The notes: generated by a model not told the origin, from the sequence alone. 64,000 nucleotides of DNA from Gemmobacter nectariphilus DSM 15620 (GCF_000429765.1 NZ_AUCM01000008.1:1-64000); one strand, 5' to 3'; counted from the stretch's first letter, positions 9,026 to 18,038 are shown. A program made the numbers and translations.

Positions 9026-9949
9026 ATGACGCCCGACTCGATCCTTTGCTGCGGCGAGGCGCTGATCGACATGCTGCCCGGACCGGATGGCAGCTTCCTG
9101 CCCCATCCGGGGGGCGCGGTGTTCAATACCGCCGTGGCCCTTGGGCGGCTGGGCGCACGGGCGGGGTTTTTCTGGGGCCTGCCGCGCGACATGTTCGGCG
9201 CGATGCTCGATGCCCGGCTGTCCGAGGCCGGGGTCGACACGGCCGCCTGCCTGCGCACCGACCGGCCCTGCACCCTTGCCTTTGTCCACCTGCGCGACGG
9301 GCAGGCCCGCTATGCCTTTTACGACGAAGGCACTGCAGGGCGCCTGCTGACCACCGCCGATCTGCCCGACCGATTGCCACAGGCGCTGTTCTTCGGGGGC
9401 ATCTCGCTGGTGGCCGAACCTTGCGGCACCACGATGGAGACGCTGTTCGCCCGCGCCATCCGCCACCGCGCGGTGATGATCGATCCGAACATCCGCCCCG
9501 GAGTCATCCGCGATGAGGCCGCCTTTCGTGCCCGCATGGCCCGGATGTTGCCCGCCGCCGATATCGTGAAACTCTCGGCCGAGGATCTGGCCTGGCTGTC
9601 GCCCGATGGCACGCTGGTGCCCGACCTGCTGCGGGCGGGGGTCAAGCTGGTCTGCGTGACCGATGGCGCGGACGGGGTGCGCGCCTGGCTGCCGGGCGCC
9701 GCGCTGCACGAGCCGGCCCGCGCCGTCCCGGTGGCCGATACCGTCGGCGCAGGCGATACGTTCAACGCAGGGCTGCTGGCATCGCTGCAAGCTGCGGGCG
9801 CGCTGACCAAGGCCGGTCTGGCCGCGCTGCCACCCGAGACGGCCGCGGCCGCGCTGCGCCTGGGGGTCGCCGCCGCGGCCATCACCGTCTCGCGCCCCGG
9901 GGCGAACCCTCCCTGGGCGCATGAACTTGGCCCCGCCGGTGCCGCCTGA
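9026..9949 (+). CDS. PfkB-family carbohydrate kinase (fructokinase-like)
   Basis: A 307-residue sugar kinase of the ribokinase/PfkB fold that uses ATP to phosphorylate a sugar. It starts ILCCGEALIDMLP, like fructokinases, has the substrate-lid glycine pair HPGGAVFNTAVALGRLG (PfkB signature 1 region, about 28-44), and carries signature 2 DTVGAGDTFNAGLLA with catalytic Asp244 and its anion hole. ATG at 9026 is chosen since the upstream frame crosses the intergenic element. The C-terminal GVAAAAITVSRPGANPP is typical of bacterial fructokinases. Substrate is inferred as fructose; no sugar transporter lies nearby. Confidence 0.82.
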   Translation: MTPDSILCCGEALIDMLPGPDGSFLPHPGGAVFNTAVALGRLGARAGFFWGLPRDMFGAMLDARLSEAGVDTAACLRTDRPCTLAFVHLRDGQARYAFYDEGTAGRLLTTADLPDRLPQALFFGGISLVAEPCGTTMETLFARAIRHRAVMIDPNIRPGVIRDEAAFRARMARMLPAADIVKLSAEDLAWLSPDGTLVPDLLRAGVKLVCVTDGADGVRAWLPGAALHEPARAVPVADTVGAGDTFNAGLLASLQAAGALTKAGLAALPPETAAAALRLGVAAAAITVSRPGANPPWAHELGPAGAA

Positions 9950-9974
9950 TGACAGCCCCCGCGACAGCCAAGGG

Positions 9975-11618
9975 CTAGAGCGCGCCGAACACCACCTCGC
10001 CCTCGAACAGCGTGGCCAAGGGGCGCGTGGCGCCAAGGTCCGGCGCCTCCAGCCCGTCAAGCGGGCGATCCAGCACGATCAGATCGGCCGAGGCCCCGGC
10101 GGCCAGAACGCCCGTCACCCCGTCAAGCCGCAAGGCGCGGGCAGCGTTGGTGGTAAAGACCGGCAAGGCGCGCGCCAGCGGGATCGCCTGATCGGCCCCC
10201 ACGCTGCCAGGGTGGCGCCCTGTCGGATCGGTGCGGGTGGTCATGCCGGCAAGGCCCGTCCATGGGTCGGCATCGGGCGCCGCCGCCGGCCAGTCAGACC
10301 CATAGATCACCGCCGCCCCGGCATCGAGCAAGGACCGCACCGGATGGCAGCTTTCGGCCCGCGCATCGCCCAGCACCTGCCGCTGACCTGGGGTCACCGG
10401 GTTCGGGTACCACAGCTTGGGCGAGACCTCGGGCACCGCGTCCAGCGCAGCAAAGCGGGCAATATCCTCGGGGCGGATGAAGTTGGAATGCGCAATCTCG
10501 TGGCGCAGCCCGCTTGGGCCATTGGCCGCCCGCGCGGCGGCAATGGCCTCAAGGCCCACCTGGATCGCCCGGTCGCCCACCGCATGCATCTTGACGGTGA
10601 AGCCGGCACCATCGAGCAAGATCAGCTCCTCGGCCAGGCGATCGGGCGCGATCAGCAGCAGTGCGTCGGGGTCATGCGCCGCCGGTTTCTGCCCCGGATA
10701 GGGGTCGCAGAAGGCGGCCGTGCGGGCAATCGGCACGCCGTCCAGGAACAGCTTGGCAAAGCCCGTGTGCAGATGCGGTGCGCGATAGCGCGCGCGCAGG
10801 GCCTGCATCTCCTCGATCGGCACCCAGTCCGAGGCAAAGGGCGAGAACCGCGTCAGATGCGCGCCGACATGCAGACGCAGCCGCCCCGCCAGATCGGCAT
10901 CGGCATAGGCCTTCAGCTCGGCGGCAAAGGCCATGGGCTCCTTGAAGCCGGTCATGCCCATGGAATGGAAATAGCCCGCCAGGTGCAACACCGCCTGCGC
11001 CAGCTGATCCGCCGTCGGCTGCAGGAAGGGCTGGACCAGGCTTCCCGCCGTCTCGATCAGAATGCCGGTGGGCTGGCCGGCCGTGTCGCGCTCGATCACG
11101 CCGCCCGGCACCTCGGGGGTGGCCCCGTCGATCCCGGCCAGACGCATCGCCCGCGAATTCACCCACAGGTTATGCTGCGAGACATCCTTGAGCACGACCG
11201 GATGATCCGGCGCGGTCCGGTCCAGCATCTCGCAGGGGCGAGCGCCCAGATCGGCGCGGTCGAAGGGGCGCCAGGGGCCACCGATGATCCATGTGCCGGG
11301 CGGGGTGGTCGCCACCTTGGCCGCCACCCCGTCCAGCACCGCCTGCAAGGGCGCGCCAAGGCCGGGAAACACCTCGAAAAGATCGCGGCACGCGCCCCAC
11401 AGGCCATGGGTATGGCTGTCGATCAGCCCGGGCATCAGCGCCTTGCCATGCAGCCGCACCACGCGGGTGCCGGGGCCGGCCAGTGCGCCCACATCGCCCG
11501 CCATTCCCACCGCGACGATCCGCCCCCCCGCAATCGCCAGAGCCTGGGCAAAGGGGCGGGCGGGATCCATCGTGCGCACTTGCGCATCGGTCAGGATCAG
11601 CTCGGGCGGCTGGCGCAT
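9975..11618 (-). CDS. Amidohydrolase, YtcJ/AepA-like family
   Basis: A 547-residue metal-dependent hydrolase. The metal-binding motif HTH occurs in KALMPGLIDSHTHGLWG (about 60-75); later metal-ligand regions are VKMHAVGDRA and IAHSNFIRPEDIARF, and YGSDWPAAAPDADPW carries the catalytic aspartate. This order matches the YtcJ-like branch of the amidohydrolase superfamily, whose substrates are mostly unknown. It ends with a short beta-sandwich tail (ASADLIVLDRPLDG). The start at 11618 lies 9 nt after the MarR gene's stop, so both are in one operon. It faces away from the TRAP transporter. Substrate is not predictable; amide or ester hydrolysis within the same pathway is plausible. Confidence 0.82.
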   Translation of the reverse strand: MRQPPELILTDAQVRTMDPARPFAQALAIAGGRIVAVGMAGDVGALAGPGTRVVRLHGKALMPGLIDSHTHGLWGACRDLFEVFPGLGAPLQAVLDGVAAKVATTPPGTWIIGGPWRPFDRADLGARPCEMLDRTAPDHPVVLKDVSQHNLWVNSRAMRLAGIDGATPEVPGGVIERDTAGQPTGILIETAGSLVQPFLQPTADQLAQAVLHLAGYFHSMGMTGFKEPMAFAAELKAYADADLAGRLRLHVGAHLTRFSPFASDWVPIEEMQALRARYRAPHLHTGFAKLFLDGVPIARTAAFCDPYPGQKPAAHDPDALLLIAPDRLAEELILLDGAGFTVKMHAVGDRAIQVGLEAIAAARAANGPSGLRHEIAHSNFIRPEDIARFAALDAVPEVSPKLWYPNPVTPGQRQVLGDARAESCHPVRSLLDAGAAVIYGSDWPAAAPDADPWTGLAGMTTRTDPTGRHPGSVGADQAIPLARALPVFTTNAARALRLDGVTGVLAAGASADLIVLDRPLDGLEAPDLGATRPLATLFEGEVVFGAL

Positions 11619-11627
11619 CGGGTTCTC

Positions 11628-12164
11628 CTAGAAATCAGGCGGCAAGGGCGGCAGGGGCGGCATTTCATGCGGCAGGTCGGGCAGGCTTTCGGCCACCTCG
11701 CGCAGACGCGTCAGCATCCGCACCAGCAGGTCCAGATCCTCGCGGCCATAGGCGGCCTCGATGTCGCGATAGACGGCTTCCGAGATGACGGCGGCCACGT
11801 TGAACACCGCCCTGCCCCGGTCGGTCAGCGTCAGCAGGCGCCGCCGCGCATCCGTGCCCGGCAGGGTCTGGATGAAGCCGCGTTCCTCGAGGCTTTTCAG
11901 CAGGCGCGAGACCGAGGGCTGCAACAGCGCGCAGCGGTCGGCCAGCGTGCGCACGTCCAGCGGCACACCGGGCGCCAGCGCCCGCACCACCCGCCATTGC
12001 GGCTGCGTCAGCCCCAGCGCATCGGTATGGCGCTTGAACTTGTGCGCCGTTGCGGCGCGCGCGCGCAACAAGGCAATCGGCAACGAGGAATCGAACCCGC
12101 GCAGCACCGACGTCACCTGTGCGGGCTGCCCCGGGGCGCCCACCGGATATGGCTGATCGGTCAT
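11628..12164 (-). CDS. MarR-family transcriptional regulator (HpaR-like)
   Basis: A 178-residue winged-helix regulator. The DNA-binding region is about 60-110 (PQWRVVRALAPGVPLDVRTL, then SVSRLLKSLEERGFI and the wing GTDARRRLLTLTDRG), flanked by dimerisation helices. Similar proteins such as HpaR control aromatic-acid catabolism by binding a ligand. It is divergent from the TRAP transporter genes across a 132-nt gap holding a near-perfect direct repeat, so it probably controls both itself and the transporter. The C-terminal tail is proline-rich (MPPLPPLPPDF), which is unusual but present in some homologues. The ligand is unknown. Confidence 0.85.
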   Translation of the reverse strand: MTDQPYPVGAPGQPAQVTSVLRGFDSSLPIALLRARAATAHKFKRHTDALGLTQPQWRVVRALAPGVPLDVRTLADRCALLQPSVSRLLKSLEERGFIQTLPGTDARRRLLTLTDRGRAVFNVAAVISEAVYRDIEAAYGREDLDLLVRMLTRLREVAESLPDLPHEMPPLPPLPPDF

Positions 12165-12205
12165 CGGATGCCCCCTTTGTGCATGTTTCCACCCTGACGA
12201 GCCGC

Positions 12206-12240
12206 TTGACTGCTGAACATGTTATTGATTAACCTGTTAT
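12206..12240 (+). promoter_or_regulatory. Divergent promoter region with candidate MarR operator
   Basis: AACATGTTAT (12216-12225) and AACCTGTTAT (12231-12240) differ at one base and start 15 bp apart; the first contains the 8-nt palindrome AACATGTT. A possible -35 TTGACT (12206-12211) and weak -10 TAACCT (12230-12235, 18-nt spacer) overlap them and point toward the TRAP genes. Binding by the adjacent MarR protein is inferred. Confidence 0.5.
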
Positions 12241-12296
12241 GAAAGAAAAGATCAAGCCCTCGGGCCAACCGGCGGCACCCAACATGGAGAAGCGCA

Positions 12297-13319
12297 ATGA
12301 AGGTTTTCACGGCCGGGCTCCTTTCTGCCCTGATGCTGGCGTCTCAGCCGGTCGCGGCTGACACCACCATCGTATTCAACAATTTCCTGTCCCCGAACGA
12401 CAAATTGTGGCTCGATGTCATCAAGCCCTGGATCAATGATATCGAAACTGTAACCGAGGGGCGGGTAAAATTCACCGTTCCCTCGTCATCGCTGGCCCCG
12501 CCGCCCGAGATTCTGAATTCGGTCCAGCAAGGCGTGGCCGATGGCGCATTCCAGATGGTCGGCTTCCTGCGCGAGTCGCACCCGGAATTGCAGATGTCGT
12601 TGCTGCCGATGACCTATTTCGGCAACGAGGAAACATCGGTCGCATTGTGGCGCACCTGGGAGAAATTCTTCAAGGGCAAGAACGATCTGAAGGATGTCGA
12701 GCTTCTGGGCCTGGTCACAACGCCGCCGGGCAGCTTCTTCAACATGAAGAAGGAGCCGTTCCAGAGCCTTGCCGATCTCAAGGGCGTCAAGATGTGGTCG
12801 CTGCCCGGTCTGGCCTCGGACACGCTGGCGGCTGCGGGCACCGTGGTCTCGCCCGGTCCTGCGGTGCGCATGTACGAGGTGATCTCGGGCGGGGTCGTCG
12901 ATGCCTTCTGCTGCATCAACTTCGAATCGCTCGAGGTGTTCAACGTCACGCAATACATCGGCGCGGCAACCGAGGTTCCGGGCCATCTGTTCGCGCCCGC
13001 CTTTGCCGTGTTCATCCGCGATGACGTCATGGCCAGCATAAGCCCCGAAGATCAGGCAAGGATCCGCGCGGTCTCGGGCGAGAAGCTGGCGCATTATGGC
13101 AGCTTCGGCGACCCGGTCGAGGCCGCCGCCCGCCAGCGTGCCATCGACAAGGGCGTTCCGGTGATCGCCGCCTCGGACAGTTTCGTGGCCGAGCTGGACA
13201 AGGCCTTCGCGCCGGTGCGCGCCGGCTGGTATGCCTCGGTCGACAAGCTGGGCATCGACGGCAAGGCGGCGCTGGACTTCTATCTGGACCAGCAGAAAGC
13301 CGTGAAGGCCGGGAACTGA
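12297..13319 (+). CDS. TRAP transporter substrate-binding protein (DctP family)
   Basis: The periplasmic solute receptor of a tripartite ATP-independent periplasmic transporter, 340 residues. A signal peptide is evident (MKVFTAGLLSALMLASQPVAA). The central region FNMKKEPFQSLADLKGVKMW followed by PGPAVRMYEVISGGVVDAF matches the DctP conserved helix and substrate-gating segment. The start has GGAG 8 nt upstream. It is followed at 3 nt by the small permease gene. The family arginine that binds carboxylates is not evident at its usual spot, where the sequence reads KMWSLPG, so the ligand may not be a simple organic acid; this is a tentative reading. Confidence 0.85.
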   Translation: MKVFTAGLLSALMLASQPVAADTTIVFNNFLSPNDKLWLDVIKPWINDIETVTEGRVKFTVPSSSLAPPPEILNSVQQGVADGAFQMVGFLRESHPELQMSLLPMTYFGNEETSVALWRTWEKFFKGKNDLKDVELLGLVTTPPGSFFNMKKEPFQSLADLKGVKMWSLPGLASDTLAAAGTVVSPGPAVRMYEVISGGVVDAFCCINFESLEVFNVTQYIGAATEVPGHLFAPAFAVFIRDDVMASISPEDQARIRAVSGEKLAHYGSFGDPVEAAARQRAIDKGVPVIAASDSFVAELDKAFAPVRAGWYASVDKLGIDGKAALDFYLDQQKAVKAGN

Positions 13320-13322
13320 GCC

Positions 13323-13829
13323 ATGGGCGCGATCTGGCGCTGGCTGGAACGGGGGCTGGAAGCGGTCATCAGCCTGTGCCTGATCGCCATGACCGGCCTG
13401 ACCGTGGTTGACGTGGCGGGGCGGTATTTCCTGAACGCCCCGCTGAAGGGCGGCTACGAGATTTCGGAAATGATGATGGGGCTGACGGTCTTTGCCGCCC
13501 TGCCGCTGGCCACCCGGGCCGAAGGGCACCTGACCGTCGGCTTGCTGACCGACCGGCTGCACGGCGGCGCGCGCCGGGTGCATCGCATCGCCATCCTGAT
13601 CGTCACCGTGGCGGCGCTGGCCTTCATCGCCTGGCGCATGGGGGTGCAGGCCGACATTCTGGCGCGGTCCAAGGCCGGGTCGGGGTCGCTGCAACTGCCG
13701 CTCTGGCCGGTTGCCCGGGCCATGTCGGTGCTGGGCTGGCTGGCCTGCGCGGTATCGGTCGTGCTGACGGTGCGGGCGCTGATCGGGCTGGACCGCGAGG
13801 CCCCTGCGGCGCGGGGGTCGCTGGAATGA
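13323..13829 (+). CDS. TRAP transporter small permease (DctQ family)
   Basis: A 168-residue inner-membrane subunit with four hydrophobic helices (about 17-35, 45-66, 88-106 and 126-150). The family pattern GRYFLNAPLKGGYEISEMMMG after helix 1 matches the DctQ signature, in which the acidic residue follows a basic loop. It joins the large permease to form the Na+-coupled membrane part of the transporter. Its stop overlaps the next start as ATGA, implying translational coupling. Confidence 0.88.
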   Translation: MGAIWRWLERGLEAVISLCLIAMTGLTVVDVAGRYFLNAPLKGGYEISEMMMGLTVFAALPLATRAEGHLTVGLLTDRLHGGARRVHRIAILIVTVAALAFIAWRMGVQADILARSKAGSGSLQLPLWPVARAMSVLGWLACAVSVVLTVRALIGLDREAPAARGSLE

Positions 13830-15184
13830 CCATCTCGCTCATCGGGTTCGCTGTGCTGCTGGGGCTGATCTTCCTGGGCGTGCCGCTGGGCTTTGCGCTG
13901 ATCTTCGTCGGCCTTGTCGGCTTTGCCTTCGTGCGGGCCGACATGGTGGGCCAGGCGCTGGTGACCTGGGGCGAGGCCGGGCTGGCGCTGAACGCCCGCG
14001 CCGTCAATGCCGCGCTGGTGATGGCCGGGCAGCAGATGTACGATCAGGTGTCGAACTACGGGCTGACGGTGATCCCGCTGTTCGTGCTGATGGGGGCCTT
14101 CATCCATCGCAGCCAGCTGGCGCAGGAACTTTATGACGCCGCCAATGCCTTTGTCGGCCACCGGCGCGGCGGGCTGGCCATGGGCACCATCGCGGCCTGT
14201 GGCGGGTTCGGCGCGGTCTGCGGATCGTCGCTGGCCACCGCGGCCACCATCTGCCGGGTCGCCATGCCGTCCATGCGCCGCTTCGGCTATGCCGACAGCC
14301 TGTCGGCCGGGTCCATTGCGGCAGGCGGCACGCTGGGCATCATGATCCCGCCCTCGGTGCCCATGGTGATCTATGGCCTGCTGGCTGAAACCGACATCGC
14401 CAAGCTGTTCATCGCCGGCATCCTGCCGGGGATCTTGCTGATCTTGCTGTTCTTTGGCGCCATCGCGGTGATCACCGCGCTGAACCCCGAGGCTGGCCCG
14501 CGCGGCGCCCGCGTCCCCTGGCCCGAGCGCTGGCGCCTGTTGCTGAAGGTCTGGGGGGTCGTGGCGATCTTCGTGGTGATCATCGGCGGCATCTACGCCG
14601 GGATCTTCACCCCGACCGAGGCCGCCGGGATCGGCGTGGCCGCCGCCGCCCTGTTCGCCTGGGGGCGCGGCAAGCTGGGCTGGACCGAGCTGCGCGAAAG
14701 CCTTGTGGAAACCGGCATCACCACCGGCATGATCTTTGTCGTCTCGTTCGGCGCGGTGATCTTTTCCAGCTTTGTCAATCTGGCCGGCTTCACCGCGGCG
14801 ATTTCCGACTGGCTGGTCGGGCTGAACGCCCCGCCTCTGGGGGTCGTGGCGGCGATCTGCGTGGTCTACCTGATCATGGGCTGCGTGTTCGACAGCCTGG
14901 CCATGCTGATCCTGACGGTGCCGATCTTTGCCGCCATCCTCAAGCCCATGGGCGTGGACATGGTCTGGTTCGGCATCGTCGCGGTGATCGCGGTGGAACT
15001 GGGGCTGATCACGCCGCCGATCGGGATCAATGTCTTCGTGGTGAAATCCACGGTGCCCGACATCAACATCTGGACGGTGTTCCAGGGCGTCTGGCCCTTT
15101 GTGCTGGCCATGGTGATCGCGCTGGTCATCGTGCTGGCCATGCCGCAGGTGGCCACGTTCCTGCCCGAGCTGATGAACCGCTGA
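13826..15184 (+). CDS. TRAP transporter large permease (DctM family)
   Basis: A 452-residue inner-membrane protein with about 12 predicted helices, the ion-coupled translocation subunit. Diagnostic stretches are AACGGFGAVCGSSLATAATI and SAGSIAAGGTLGIMIPPSVP in the first half and IFTPTEAAGIGVAAA, then ELGLITPPIGINVFVVK, in the second, reflecting the internal inverted repeat of the family. It overlaps dctQ by 4 nt and is followed 21 nt later by the sulfatase gene, so transport and hydrolysis are probably one transcription unit. Confidence 0.9.
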   Translation: MTISLIGFAVLLGLIFLGVPLGFALIFVGLVGFAFVRADMVGQALVTWGEAGLALNARAVNAALVMAGQQMYDQVSNYGLTVIPLFVLMGAFIHRSQLAQELYDAANAFVGHRRGGLAMGTIAACGGFGAVCGSSLATAATICRVAMPSMRRFGYADSLSAGSIAAGGTLGIMIPPSVPMVIYGLLAETDIAKLFIAGILPGILLILLFFGAIAVITALNPEAGPRGARVPWPERWRLLLKVWGVVAIFVVIIGGIYAGIFTPTEAAGIGVAAAALFAWGRGKLGWTELRESLVETGITTGMIFVVSFGAVIFSSFVNLAGFTAAISDWLVGLNAPPLGVVAAICVVYLIMGCVFDSLAMLILTVPIFAAILKPMGVDMVWFGIVAVIAVELGLITPPIGINVFVVKSTVPDINIWTVFQGVWPFVLAMVIALVIVLAMPQVATFLPELMNR

Positions 15185-15205
15185 ACCCCGGAGGAGGAGG
15201 AGCCG

Positions 15206-16867
15206 ATGGGCCAGATCCGCAATATCCTGTTCGTGATGTATGACCAGCTGCGCCACGATTATCTGTCCTGCGCCGGTCATCCCACGATGCGCACCCCCAA
15301 CTTTGACCGGCTGGCGGCCATGGGGGTGCGCTTCAGCCATGTCTATGTGCAATCGCCGATCTGCGGCGCCAGCCGCATGAGCTTTTACACCGGGCGCTAT
15401 GTGCATTCGCATGGCGCGGCCTGGAACAACTTTCCCCTGAAGGTGGGGGAAATGACGCTGGGCGATCATCTGCGCCCCCTGGGGGTCGACAGCTGGCTGA
15501 TCGGCAAGACCCACATGAAGGCCGATGCCGAGGGGATGGCCCGCCTTGGCCTGGCCCCCGACAGCGTGATCGGCGCGCGGGTGGCGGATTGCGGCTTTGA
15601 CGTCTGGGTGCGCGACGACGGGTTGAACGCCGAAGGGCCTGAAGGGTTCTATGACACCAAACGCTCGCCCTATAACGAATGGCTGAAATCCCAAGGGTAT
15701 CCGTCCGCGAATTCCTGGCACGTCCACGCCAATTCGGGGGTGGATGACAAGGGCGACATTGCCTCGGGCTGGCTGCTGTCGAATGCGCTCTTGCCCGCCA
15801 ATATCCGCGAGGAAGACAGCGAAACCCCCTGGCTGACCTCGCAGGCGCTGGAGTTCATGGCAGACCGCGCAGACAAGGCGCCCTGGCTGTGCCATCTGTC
15901 CTATATCAAGCCGCACTGGCCCTATATCGTGCCTGCGCCCTGGAACACGCTGTATTCCGCTGCCGATGTGGTGCCCGCGGTGCGCCACGAGAGCGAACGG
16001 GCCGATCCTCACCCGGTGTTTGCCGCCTTCATGAACACCCAGGCGGGCCAGGCGTTTTCCAGGGATGGCGCGCGCGAGACGGTGATCCCGGCCTATATGG
16101 GCCTGATCGCGCAATGCGATGACCAGTTCGGGCGGCTTCTGGACCATCTGGACGCCACCGGGCAGATGGACAGCACGATGATCGTGCTGACTTCGGACCA
16201 TGGCGATTATCTGGGCGATCACTGGATGGGGGAAAAGGATCTGTTCCATGACCCCTCGGTGCGCATCCCGCTGATCATCTATGACCCCCGCCCCGAGGCC
16301 GACCGCACCCGCGGCACCGTTTGCGATGCGCTGGTCGAGGCCATCGACCTTGCCCCCACCTTTGTCGCGGCCATGGGCGGCAAGCCGGCGGGGCATATCC
16401 TGGAGGGCCGGTCGCTGATCCCCTGGCTGCATGGCGAGACGCCCGACTGGCGCGATGCGGTGTTCAGCGAATACGACTATTCGGGCATGGCGCTGGCGGG
16501 CTATCTGGGCCTGTCCCCCCGGCAGGCGCGGCTGTTCATGGTGTTCGACGGGCGCTGGAAGCTGATCCATGCCGAAGGCGGCTTTCGCCCCATGCTGTTC
16601 GATCTGGAAACCGACCCCGATGAACTGGTCGACCTTGGCGCATCGGCCACCCATGCCGATGTGATCGCGCGGCTTGAAGCGCGGCTGGCGGACTGGGCCC
16701 GCCGCCCTGCGCAGCGCACGACGATTTCCGACGAGACCATCGTGAACATGCGCGGCAAGTCGCGCCGCCATGGCATCATCATCGGGGCATGGGACGCAAC
16801 CGAACTGGCGCCCGATCTGCGCGCCAAGCTGCAAGGCAAGCCGGGCCACGATTACCGCAAGGGCTAA
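15206..16867 (+). CDS. Sulfatase / phosphonate monoester hydrolase family enzyme
   Basis: A 553-residue alkaline-phosphatase-superfamily hydrolase. The modified-residue motif is C-G-A-S-R with Cys53 (PICGASRMSFYTGRY), which the family converts to formylglycine. Metal ligands include Asp13 (MYDQLRHDYL) and the SDHGDYLGDHWMGEK segment. The helix YMGLIAQCDDQFGRLLDHL is especially like phosphonate monoester hydrolases. There is no signal peptide, so the substrate must be hydrolysed in the cytoplasm, consistent with import by the preceding TRAP genes. The start follows a GGAGGAGGAG ribosome-binding site. Whether the natural substrate is a sulfate, phosphate or phosphonate ester cannot be told from sequence. 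Confidence 0.85.
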   Translation: MGQIRNILFVMYDQLRHDYLSCAGHPTMRTPNFDRLAAMGVRFSHVYVQSPICGASRMSFYTGRYVHSHGAAWNNFPLKVGEMTLGDHLRPLGVDSWLIGKTHMKADAEGMARLGLAPDSVIGARVADCGFDVWVRDDGLNAEGPEGFYDTKRSPYNEWLKSQGYPSANSWHVHANSGVDDKGDIASGWLLSNALLPANIREEDSETPWLTSQALEFMADRADKAPWLCHLSYIKPHWPYIVPAPWNTLYSAADVVPAVRHESERADPHPVFAAFMNTQAGQAFSRDGARETVIPAYMGLIAQCDDQFGRLLDHLDATGQMDSTMIVLTSDHGDYLGDHWMGEKDLFHDPSVRIPLIIYDPRPEADRTRGTVCDALVEAIDLAPTFVAAMGGKPAGHILEGRSLIPWLHGETPDWRDAVFSEYDYSGMALAGYLGLSPRQARLFMVFDGRWKLIHAEGGFRPMLFDLETDPDELVDLGASATHADVIARLEARLADWARRPAQRTTISDETIVNMRGKSRRHGIIIGAWDATELAPDLRAKLQGKPGHDYRKG

Positions 16868-16875
16868 AGACGGGC

Positions 16876-16907
16876 TGGCCCGGCCCCCTGTCCAAGGGGC
16901 CGGGCCA
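16876..16907. terminator. Perfect 12-bp hairpin between convergent genes
   Basis: TGGCCCGGCCCC (16876-16887) pairs exactly with GGGGCCGGGCCA (16896-16907) around an 8-nt loop. It begins 9 nt after the sulfatase stop and 32 nt from the facing alcohol dehydrogenase stop, so it could end both transcripts. There is no T-tract. Confidence 0.6.
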
Positions 16908-16938
16908 TGTCCGCGCCATCTGCCCCGCGCAGCCCCGA

Positions 16939-17979
16939 CTAGCTGCGAAAGTCCGAGATCACCGCAACGCCGGGCGGGGCCGGGCCGTCAAAGGCACGCA
17001 GCTCGGCGCTGGCGCCCGACAGCCCGATCTCGCGCGCGATCAGCGGCGAGACATCGACCCGCCCCGCCTCGATCAGCCCCAGAAGCGAGGGGTAGCGCCA
17101 GGCCGGCATCCCGCGCGTGCCGAACAGCGCAAGGTTCTTCATGTAGACCGCGTTCATGTTGATCTGCATATGCGCCGTATGCCCGACCGGCAGGCCCACC
17201 TGCACATGACGCCCCAGCGGGCGCAGGCATTCGATGGATCCATTGGTCGTGGCCTCGATCCCCAGCGCCTCGACGCTGACATGGGCGCCGAGGCCTCCCG
17301 TGATCTCGCGAATGCGCTCGGCCACGTTTTCCGTGCGGGCATTGACGGCGGCCTCGGCGCCAAGGCTCAGGGCATGGTCCAGCTTTTCCTGCACCACATC
17401 CACCACGATCACCCGCGCGCCCAGCGCCCGGCCCAGGATCAGGCACGACAGCCCGATCCCCCCGGTGCCATGCACGGCCAGCCATTCGCCGCCCTGAAGC
17501 GCCGCACGGCCCGTCAGCGCATGCCAGGCGGTCGTCACCCGGCAGCCAAGCCCGGCCGCCGTGACCGGCGACAGGCTGTCGGGCAGCCGGGCCAGATTGT
17601 GACCGCGAGGAACCGAGATGTATTCGGCAAAGGCCCCGGCCTCGGTAAAGCCGGGCAGGCGCTGGTCAAAGCAGGTGTTCGACTGCCCCGACTGGCAGGC
17701 CGGGCACGACCCGCAGGCCAGGATGAACGGCGCGATCAGCCGGTCGCCCACCTTCCAGCCAGACCGCGGCCCGGCCTCGACCACCTCGCCGCAATATTCG
17801 TGGCCCGGGATCTGGCCCGGCTTGACGCGCGGATGTTCCCCCACCCAGCCATGCCAGTCCGACCGGCAGACCCCGCAGGCCAGCACCTTGAGAACAACGC
17901 CGTCCTCTTCGCAGGTCGGATCGGCGACCTCCTCGATCGACAGGTCTTCGCGGAACGCCCGCAAAACGGCAGCTCGCAT
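16939..17979 (-). CDS. Zinc-dependent alcohol dehydrogenase
   Basis: A 346-residue medium-chain dehydrogenase that oxidises an alcohol with NAD(P)+. Catalytic zinc ligands are in CGVCRSDWHGW and GHEYCGEV; the structural zinc site has four cysteines in CGSCPACQSGQSNTC. The Rossmann fold is GTGGIGLSCLILGRALGARV, followed by VDVVQEKL whose aspartate favours NAD+. Start ATG follows AAGGGAGGACC. It converges on the sulfatase gene. A role in oxidising the alcohol released by the neighbouring ester hydrolase is an attractive inference, though the gene could equally belong with the leucine genes behind it. Confidence 0.87.
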   Translation of the reverse strand: MRAAVLRAFREDLSIEEVADPTCEEDGVVLKVLACGVCRSDWHGWVGEHPRVKPGQIPGHEYCGEVVEAGPRSGWKVGDRLIAPFILACGSCPACQSGQSNTCFDQRLPGFTEAGAFAEYISVPRGHNLARLPDSLSPVTAAGLGCRVTTAWHALTGRAALQGGEWLAVHGTGGIGLSCLILGRALGARVIVVDVVQEKLDHALSLGAEAAVNARTENVAERIREITGGLGAHVSVEALGIEATTNGSIECLRPLGRHVQVGLPVGHTAHMQINMNAVYMKNLALFGTRGMPAWRYPSLLGLIEAGRVDVSPLIAREIGLSGASAELRAFDGPAPPGVAVISDFRS

Positions 17980-18017
17980 GGATGGGTCCTCCCTTTTGGC
18001 GGATGAGGCGTCACAGC

Positions 18018-18038
18018 AGGCCCCTGGTCAAGGGGCCT
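18018..18038 (-). terminator. 8-bp hairpin 3' of HMG-CoA lyase gene
   Basis: AGGCCCCT (18018-18025) pairs perfectly with AGGGGCCT (18031-18038) around loop GGTCA. It lies 66 nt beyond the stop of the HMG-CoA lyase gene and could terminate the leucine cluster before the alcohol dehydrogenase gene. No T-tract follows. Confidence 0.45.

Noticed and set aside
13454-16849. A 1131-codon minus-strand frame opposite the TRAP and sulfatase genes
   Set aside because: Composition (His/Asp/Arg/Gln repeats) is typical of a shadow frame and no motif or ribosome-binding site supports it.
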